This document shows positions 54,837 through 61,248 of a DNA stretch of 64,000 nt, piece by piece. The position numbers were made by a program, and so were the translations under genes. The DNA comes from an uncultured Lachnospiraceae bacterium (GTDB lineage Bacteria > Bacillota > Clostridia > Lachnospirales > Lachnospiraceae). The stretch spans positions 1-64,000 of the forward strand of contig CALWLA010000003.1 of NCBI GenBank assembly GCA_944381405.1. The letters run 5' to 3'. Below the pieces are notes generated by a model, which was given only the letters and a program-made list of their open reading frames with translations, searched no databases and was not told the DNA's origin. Every line of letters starts with the position of its first letter. Positions within the stretch are counted from its first letter, which is position 1.

Positions 54837-56717
54837 CTATAGACGTTGCTTTGTGCCAAGAGTTTCGTATCCTCTGGCAGCAAGGAAATCATTGCAGTCT
54901 GATAAAGGATGCCCGGAGAGACCGGTAATGCAGAAACGTAAGGCTCTATCTTCTGGAGTATCTTTGAAGTTTCTGCCGGCAAGATAGAGCATCTTGTCGA
55001 CTGTTTCTATATCGAGGGATAGGCCTACACCTATGGCGACGATTGTTCTGACTGTCGGATCGTTCTTTAGGCCCTTTTCTGCCTTTCGGTAGTTCTCTTC
55101 TCCGAGTTCAGTCAGAGTACAGAAGTGAGCTTTGCTGATACCTTTGATGTTGATGACTTCAAAGATATATTCCCAACAGTTCTTGTTTGCAGTAGAGAGC
55201 AAATGTATTTTCTCGTTTTCCTCAAAGTTCTTATTTCTGCGCTGAAGATCCTCCGACAACTGTAAGACTGCAGTATTATGATCAGCATCATATTTGGATA
55301 TGTCCTGTTCATCATTTTCGCGATGGAATATGATCTCAGGAAGAACTTCTTTTGCGGATGCACGACGTATCCGCTGCCAGCCAAAGGACAAGGTGCATTC
55401 ATCGAGATTGTCCCAGGCATACTCGGTAAGAGTTGCCTTTCCGGTTTCATCAGCGGCGATATACTTTTCGTCGTTGATGACAACATATCCATCAACATAT
55501 TTGAATCTGCCGGAGTCAATGAGCTTGCGGAAATCGCCATTGGTGCTGTACTCATAGAAAACGTCTTCGAGGCTGACGTAGGAATGCCATTCTTTTTCGT
55601 TTATGGCTTGCAGTACAGACTTTGCTTCAGGATAACCGGTCTCTGTCATGCGAATGAGGGCAGACTGCCTTGATACACCATAGAAGCGTGCGAGATCATC
55701 GGCGATGCAGGTGAGCACTGCCAATTTCAGCGGCGTATCTTCATAGTTGTATTGTTGATACAGCTCATCAACCTTAGTCTTGAATGTCTCGATCGGCATA
55801 AGGATACGGGGAGCCAGATTGTTGGCTTGCCATTCCATGCGCTGTTCATCGGTCCATTCTTCACTTTCGTTGGGGTATACCATGTCAGCAGGGCAGCGGC
55901 AGGCAATGAATCTTTCATTCCGGAGAATGGATTTTATCGCTGCATATAGTCTGTGACGATGCCAATGATAGACTTCGTGCGCGATGGTGTTGTTTACACA
56001 GCCGCTATTACGCTGCCAGTAGGTATAGGCGTCGATCAGTATTGTGCCTCTGGGCACTTCTTCTTCCTTCTCTGAAGTTTTGAAGAGATCGTATATTTTT
56101 ACTTTACCTGGAGAAAAGCAGATTTGGCCGAATATGCTGAAGTCGTCGGTGATCCGATATCCCTGTACAACATTCAGATGAAGTTTCTCTTTAGCGATAT
56201 CTTCAATTGGAACGCGCATCGGCTCAGCCAAGGCTTCCGGATAATACTTTTCCAGAAAAACCGTAGCTTCTTTATCAAGATCCTTACGAGCAATAATAGG
56301 AACTATGCTCTTGGAAGCTGCAATACCATTCCCGGATGGCTTTGAATCCCTGCTCCAGGGCTTTACGGATGAAATCTTCAGAGAATCCAGCTTATCTGTG
56401 ATGACGGCTTCGCAGGACGCGATCAACCATTGTGATGTTTCTCCGGACATTTCTCCGCGATATTCATCAAATTGCTGAAGTTCTATGGTACAGCTGAGTA
56501 TGGCATCGAAGAACAGAGAATCTTCATCGATACGGATATGAGTGGCATATTCCAGAAGCATATCAAGCAGCAGAGCAGTATCGGGATATTTGATGCGTGC
56601 CATGCTGAGATTCAGTGCTGTTGGATGTAGTGCTATATAATTATTTACCGATTCCCAGATGGGACGGTAACAGATTTTGTATATGAATTCTTCAATCTCA
56701 TTCTGAGCCTTGCTCAT
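54837..56717 (-). CDS. Large ImmA/IrrE-family metallopeptidase with C-terminal HTH-like domain
   Basis: 626 residues. The zinc motif is HEVYHWHRH near residue 247, preceded by GTILIDAYTYWQRNSGCVNN; downstream EEWTDEQRMEWQANNLAPRILMP gives the third ligand Glu and the usual cell-size region. The last 80 residues (SKAHFCTLTELGEENYRKAE and VGLSLDIETVDKMLYLAG) resemble an XRE-type helix-turn-helix. ImmA/IrrE proteases typically cleave repressors of mobile elements or stress genes. ATG 56717 with AGAGGT upstream; an extended frame to 56891 crosses the promoter and is rejected. Divergent from an XRE regulator. Confidence 0.82.
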   Translation of the reverse strand: MSKAQNEIEEFIYKICYRPIWESVNNYIALHPTALNLSMARIKYPDTALLLDMLLEYATHIRIDEDSLFFDAILSCTIELQQFDEYRGEMSGETSQWLIASCEAVITDKLDSLKISSVKPWSRDSKPSGNGIAASKSIVPIIARKDLDKEATVFLEKYYPEALAEPMRVPIEDIAKEKLHLNVVQGYRITDDFSIFGQICFSPGKVKIYDLFKTSEKEEEVPRGTILIDAYTYWQRNSGCVNNTIAHEVYHWHRHRLYAAIKSILRNERFIACRCPADMVYPNESEEWTDEQRMEWQANNLAPRILMPIETFKTKVDELYQQYNYEDTPLKLAVLTCIADDLARFYGVSRQSALIRMTETGYPEAKSVLQAINEKEWHSYVSLEDVFYEYSTNGDFRKLIDSGRFKYVDGYVVINDEKYIAADETGKATLTEYAWDNLDECTLSFGWQRIRRASAKEVLPEIIFHRENDEQDISKYDADHNTAVLQLSEDLQRRNKNFEENEKIHLLSTANKNCWEYIFEVINIKGISKAHFCTLTELGEENYRKAEKGLKNDPTVRTIVAIGVGLSLDIETVDKMLYLAGRNFKDTPEDRALRFCITGLSGHPLSDCNDFLAARGYETLGTKQRL

Positions 56718-56771
56718 GGATAAGTACCTCTTTTCGAAGGAATGTCCTCTGGACACAATAATACATGATGC

Positions 56772-56800
56772 ATTATAGCATGAAAACGGAGAGAATTCAA
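56772..56800 (-). promoter_or_regulatory. Promoter of the ImmA/IrrE-type gene
   Basis: On the minus strand TTGAAT, 17 bases, TATAAT, 55 bases before the start. Confidence 0.72.
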
Positions 56801-56841
56801 TTAAAAGCGGTGGGTATTCCTGCGTATATGGAGTTTTTCGC

Positions 56842-56870
56842 TTGTGATTTCGCTGGGCTGGTGGTATAAT
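56842..56870 (+). promoter_or_regulatory. Promoter of the XRE-TcmP-radical SAM operon
   Basis: TTGTGA, 17 bases, TATAAT. Start of the XRE gene lies 70 bases further. Together with the minus-strand promoter it forms a compact divergent control region. Confidence 0.72.
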
Positions 56871-56940
56871 CGAAACTGTATTAGTGTGCACAGTTACCTG
56901 ATGATATATGAGTTCTGAGAATGGAACCGAGAGGATTGCT

Positions 56941-57177
56941 ATGGAAGTAAGTTACAAGAAGCTTTGGAAACTGCTTATAGACAAAGATATGAAGAAGAAA
57001 GACCTTCAGGCACAGGCCGGAATCAGCTGGACTTCTGTCACAAAATTGTCCAAGGGCGAAAACGTGAGTATGGAAGTCCTTATGAAAGTGTGCAAAGCGC
57101 TTGAATGCAACATCGGCGACATCATGGATCTGATTCCGGAAGAAGGTGATAAGAATGTCGAGCTCAAAGAAGAATGA
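56941..57177 (+). CDS. Small XRE-type transcriptional regulator
   Basis: 78 residues, a bare helix-turn-helix (LWKLLIDKDMKKKDLQAQAG, ISWTSVTKLSKGENVSMEVL, CKALECNIGDIMDLIPEE). Members often control toxin, phage or restriction genes. Start at 56941 follows GAGAGGA; the frame is open upstream but lacks such a site. Overlaps tcmP by 23 bases, so it probably autoregulates the operon. Confidence 0.87.
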   Translation: MEVSYKKLWKLLIDKDMKKKDLQAQAGISWTSVTKLSKGENVSMEVLMKVCKALECNIGDIMDLIPEEGDKNVELKEE

Positions 57178-58288
57178 TGTGATTAGCGTTGCTCCGCCAC
57201 ACAGCATTAAGAAATTTGAATTGATCTCGGAGTATGTGAAAGCATGGATCAACATTCTTATGCTGAACAAGAAATGTCGCGGAATAGTCTATATCGACTG
57301 CATGTCAAATAGTGGCGTATATAAGGATGATGAAGGGAATGAGATAAAAGGTACGCCGCTTCTGGTATCTGAGATCATTGCGGAAGCTATGACCAGATAC
57401 ACAGATAAGCAAGCCTACATATATTTTAATGATCTGGACGAAAGAAAGATTGATTTGCTGGAAACTAGGCTACCAAAGAAGGCCAGCAATCTCACTATCT
57501 ACACAGAGTCGATGGATGCTAACGTATTACTTCGTAAGATTGGAAGCCAGTTTTCGACGATGTTTAGTGATATGCATTTTCTACTCGTTTACGATCCTTA
57601 TGATGCACATATTGAATGGGATGCTATGATGCCATTTCTTAAAAACTGGGGTGAAATCATCATCAATCATATGGTATCCGATACAATCCGGGCGGCAAAG
57701 ATGGCAAAGAAGCCAGAAGTCATTGAAAAATATGAGGAAACCTATCAGACGACGATTGATGAGCTGATTTCCTTCGGCAGTGACAGAGAAGCTTTTGAGA
57801 AGAAGATAGAGCAGATAATACTGGACCTTAGTGGCAGAAAAAACGGGCGGTATTATGTAGCTGCATTTCCGTTCTTCAACAGCAATAACTCTGTTGTGTA
57901 TAACTTGATTCATTGTACTGGGCATCAGACAGGATTTGATCTTTTCAAATCAACAGCTTGGAAGGTCTTTGATGACCAGTCGTCTGGCAAGCATGTCAAT
58001 AATAGCGGGGAATATGATCAGCTGACATTCGATACGCTTACGGGAGAAATTGTCTCAGGACGAACAGTAGATGATACATGCTATACAGTTCGAGATATAG
58101 CAGCATATCTACAAAAGAAGTTTAAGGGAAGGCAGGATGTACCTAAGGATGAGGTAAAAGCCTATTTGTTTGAGCATCCGGTTTTTCCTGTACGTGATTA
58201 CAGTAATAAAACATATGCTGCGTTGAAACAGTACTATGGTGCTGTGATTCACAGATCAACAATAACATTTTCAGATAGGAGTTATTGA
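57155..58288 (+). CDS. tcmP: Three-Cys-motif partner protein TcmP
   Basis: 377 residues. Starts with the family's SVAPPHSIKKFELISEYVKAW and includes YIDCMSNSGVYKDDEG (47-61), TPLLVSEIIAEA, YFNDLDERK (90-98) and VYDPYDAHIEW (145-155). The order matches a Rossmann methyltransferase: a D-x-F-A-G-x-G loop, acidic ribose residue, then a DPPY-like motif. Here the loop is changed to D-C-M-S-N-S-G. TcmP proteins regularly neighbour a radical SAM protein, as here two bases downstream; their function is unknown. Start 57155 has AGAAGGTG upstream. Confidence 0.85.
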   Translation: MSSSKKNDVISVAPPHSIKKFELISEYVKAWINILMLNKKCRGIVYIDCMSNSGVYKDDEGNEIKGTPLLVSEIIAEAMTRYTDKQAYIYFNDLDERKIDLLETRLPKKASNLTIYTESMDANVLLRKIGSQFSTMFSDMHFLLVYDPYDAHIEWDAMMPFLKNWGEIIINHMVSDTIRAAKMAKKPEVIEKYEETYQTTIDELISFGSDREAFEKKIEQIILDLSGRKNGRYYVAAFPFFNSNNSVVYNLIHCTGHQTGFDLFKSTAWKVFDDQSSGKHVNNSGEYDQLTFDTLTGEIVSGRTVDDTCYTVRDIAAYLQKKFKGRQDVPKDEVKAYLFEHPVFPVRDYSNKTYAALKQYYGAVIHRSTITFSDRSY

Positions 58289-58290
58289 TT

Positions 58291-59067
58291 ATGCCGCAAG
58301 TGGAAGGCTACATACAAAGAAAATCTATGCTCTACAAAACCGGTGTGGAGTATGGAGATTATACACTGAATTTCGTGCAGGGATGTGCGCATGGCTGCCG
58401 GTATCCTTGCTATGCCTTCTTGATGAAAAAAAGATTTGGGCAGGTCAAGACATATGAGGATTGGCTGAAACCGTATCTTGTTTCAAACACTTTGGAGATT
58501 CTGGACAAGGAGATTCCCCGGCTGAAAGATAAGATCAAGTCTGTACAGCTTTGCTTTACTACGGATCCGTTTATGGTGGGATATCCGGAAATTGAAAAAA
58601 TGAGTTTGGATGTGATCAAGAAACTGAACGCAGCAGGCATTAAGTGTACAGTGCTTACGAAGGGCATTCTTCCGGTCAGCCTTGCAGAATGTTCTAAGGA
58701 AAACGAATACGGAATCACTCTTATTTCTCTGGATGAGGAATACAGAGAGCGGATGGAGCCAGGCTCTGCACCATATAAAGACCGTTTGAAGGCATTGAAG
58801 AAGCTACACGACAAAGGTTGTAAGACATGGGTTAGCATCGAGCCGTATCCTACGCCGAATCTGATAGAACAGGACTTGATGGAGATCCTAAAATCAGTCA
58901 GCTTTGTAGACAAGATTATTTTCGGAAGAACCAATTACTGTAAGGATGTAACGACTGGATATCCGGAACACAAGCAGTTCTATAACGAGAAGGCAAAAGA
59001 AGTGATTGATTTCTGTGAGAAGAAGGGGATCGCTTATCACATAAAAGATAAAACCATTACGGATTAG
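58291..59067 (+). CDS. Radical SAM protein paired with TcmP
   Basis: 258 residues. GCAHGCRYPCYAF places Cys32, Cys36 and Cys40, a CX3CX3C cluster, against the usual CX3CX2C. The rest of a radical SAM barrel is present (VQLCFTTDPFMVGYPEIEK, GIKCTVLTKGILPVSLAE, GITLISLDEEYRERMEPGS, TWVSIEPYPTPN), similar to spore-photoproduct-lyase-like and Gp37/Gp68 proteins. It should bind [4Fe-4S] and SAM; the substrate, perhaps DNA or RNA, is unknown. AGGAG upstream; ends 90 bases before the Mod gene. Confidence 0.85.
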   Translation: MPQVEGYIQRKSMLYKTGVEYGDYTLNFVQGCAHGCRYPCYAFLMKKRFGQVKTYEDWLKPYLVSNTLEILDKEIPRLKDKIKSVQLCFTTDPFMVGYPEIEKMSLDVIKKLNAAGIKCTVLTKGILPVSLAECSKENEYGITLISLDEEYRERMEPGSAPYKDRLKALKKLHDKGCKTWVSIEPYPTPNLIEQDLMEILKSVSFVDKIIFGRTNYCKDVTTGYPEHKQFYNEKAKEVIDFCEKKGIAYHIKDKTITD

Positions 59068-59157
59068 AGTCCGTATTATGGGACAGCATATTCGATAGAA
59101 TTAAGATGCCGGAGTATAAATTTCCGGCAAAGTAGACAAACAGTAGGAGGAAATGGC

Positions 59158-61245
59158 ATGGCTGCAATACATGATTTACTTGCACAAGTGCAGGATGAGG
59201 CGCTTAGAGCCAGACTGGAGCAGGAGATAAACAGACTGTCAAAGACAAAGAAATTCGGGTTGGTGTTTGAAGAACATCTGCCGGAGTGTACGCCGCTCTA
59301 TGATATACCGGTAAAACGTGGCTCGACTGTGGCAAAAAAGACGGGTGCAGTCAGTGAAATGTATGAGGTTAGTGCCATCAAGGATGGTATAGCTACTTGC
59401 TATCACAAAGTGACGGCACAGATGGAAGAAATACCTGTAGATGAGCTGGTTTCAGTTGCCCAGTTTGGTGAGCCTATCTATCCGTACTTAAAACCAATCG
59501 ATAGTGTGTGCAATGCTCCTGATAGTGATTTGTGGCATACGCTGATTGAGGCTGATAACTATCATGCTCTTCAGCTTCTGGAATATCTTTATGCTGGCAA
59601 AGTGGACTGCATTTATATTGATCCGCCATATAATACAGGTGCTAAAGACTGGAAATATAACAATGATTATGTTGATGGAGTAGATGCATATAGACATAGC
59701 AAATGGCTGTCTATGATGCAGAAGAGATTAAAAATTGCCAAGAATTTATTAAATCCAAAATGCTCTGTATTAATTGTCACAATTGATGAAAAAGAATACT
59801 TACACCTAGGGTGCCTGTTAGAAGAAATGTTTCCTGAAGCGAATATGCAGATGATTACATCTGTAATTAGCCGAAATGGTACAAGTAGGGAAAATGAATT
59901 TTCTAGAGTTGAGGAATATATTTATATTCTTCGATTTGGCCAAATGGGTGTGACACGTACAAACGACAATATGCTCTCTGAGGATGGCAAGGGCGTTATA
60001 AGTAGAGTTTGGTTTAATTTTATGCGCACCAGTACTCCACGTAGCAAAACAAAAGGCCAGTTTTTCCCTATTTTCATCGACACGAAAGAAGAGAAAATTG
60101 TAGGGATTGGAAATGCTTTATCGCCATCAGAAAAAGCTGAGGATGTGGTTGCACCCGAAGGACAAGTGGCTGTGCTACCTATTCGAGACGATAACACTGA
60201 AGCTACATGGGGAGCTATTCCAGAGACTACAAAGCAGTTATTGGCTGAAGGATATTTGAGGGTAGGATCATTTGATAAAAAAACTAACCGATGGAGTATT
60301 CAGTATGTTCGTCAAGGTGATCAGAAGAGAATTAAGTCAGGCGAAATAGTAGTAGAAGGGAAAGCGAAAGACGGCTCATTAATTCTTTCGCCAGTCGATG
60401 CATCACAAAGAATTGTCTTTCCTAAAACTGTTTGGAATAGAAAATCGCATGATGCTACTGAGCACGGGACAAGGTTACTAAAACCGCTGTTTATCAATAC
60501 TCGGTTTTCATATCCTAAATCACTATATGCTGTTGCTGATACATTGAGATTTTTTGTGAAAAATAATAAAACGGCATTAATTGTAGATTTTTTTGCTGGA
60601 TCAGGTACTACATTGCATGCAGTTAACTTGTTGAACGCAGAGGATGACGGGCAAAGACGTTGCATAATGGTCACAAATAATGAGGTCTCTGAAGATGAGG
60701 CGAAGTCTTTAAAGAATAAAGGCTACAATCCAGGGGATGATGCCTGGGAAGCATTGGGAATTGCGAGGTATGTCACATGGCCGCGTACAGTATGTTCAAT
60801 TGAAGGCCACAATATAAATGGGAAGCCCTTGGAAGGAACATATATAACCACAGAAGAATCTATGGCCGATGGTTTCAAGGCTAATGCGGCTTATTTTAAG
60901 CTGGGGTTCTTAGATAAAACATCCATAGCATTAGGCCGTCAGTTGGCAGAACTATTACCGGTACTCTGGTTGAAAGCTGGAGCATATGGTGTTTGTCCGA
61001 GATTACAGGATGAAAAATTATCTATGATGATACTGCCGGATAATAGATTTGCAATTCTTATGAATGAAAAACATTTTCAGGAATTTGATGCGCAAGTGCA
61101 AAAGCATCCTGAAATCCAGACAATATATATTGTAACCGATTCTGAAGCTGGATATCGTGAGATGATTGCAGGCTACGGCGAAAAGGATACTTATCAGCTG
61201 TATCGTGATTATTTAGATAACTTCAGAATTAACACAGGGAGGTAG
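59158..61245 (+). CDS. Type III-like site-specific DNA adenine methyltransferase (Mod)
   Basis: 695 residues. Beta-class order: catalytic DPPYNTG (155-161) precedes the SAM loop VDFFAGSGTTLHAVN (about 475-489). The middle region, about 200-460, is the target-recognition part. The first 130 residues (LLAQVQDEALRARLEQEINR, coiled) form an extra N-terminal domain. It would methylate N6 of adenine in a non-palindromic site and protect host DNA. The last 90 residues (MMILPDNRFAILMNEKHFQE) are a separate alpha/beta piece. Stop is three bases before res. Confidence 0.9.
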   Translation: MAAIHDLLAQVQDEALRARLEQEINRLSKTKKFGLVFEEHLPECTPLYDIPVKRGSTVAKKTGAVSEMYEVSAIKDGIATCYHKVTAQMEEIPVDELVSVAQFGEPIYPYLKPIDSVCNAPDSDLWHTLIEADNYHALQLLEYLYAGKVDCIYIDPPYNTGAKDWKYNNDYVDGVDAYRHSKWLSMMQKRLKIAKNLLNPKCSVLIVTIDEKEYLHLGCLLEEMFPEANMQMITSVISRNGTSRENEFSRVEEYIYILRFGQMGVTRTNDNMLSEDGKGVISRVWFNFMRTSTPRSKTKGQFFPIFIDTKEEKIVGIGNALSPSEKAEDVVAPEGQVAVLPIRDDNTEATWGAIPETTKQLLAEGYLRVGSFDKKTNRWSIQYVRQGDQKRIKSGEIVVEGKAKDGSLILSPVDASQRIVFPKTVWNRKSHDATEHGTRLLKPLFINTRFSYPKSLYAVADTLRFFVKNNKTALIVDFFAGSGTTLHAVNLLNAEDDGQRRCIMVTNNEVSEDEAKSLKNKGYNPGDDAWEALGIARYVTWPRTVCSIEGHNINGKPLEGTYITTEESMADGFKANAAYFKLGFLDKTSIALGRQLAELLPVLWLKAGAYGVCPRLQDEKLSMMILPDNRFAILMNEKHFQEFDAQVQKHPEIQTIYIVTDSEAGYREMIAGYGEKDTYQLYRDYLDNFRINTGR

Positions 61246-61248
61246 GCC

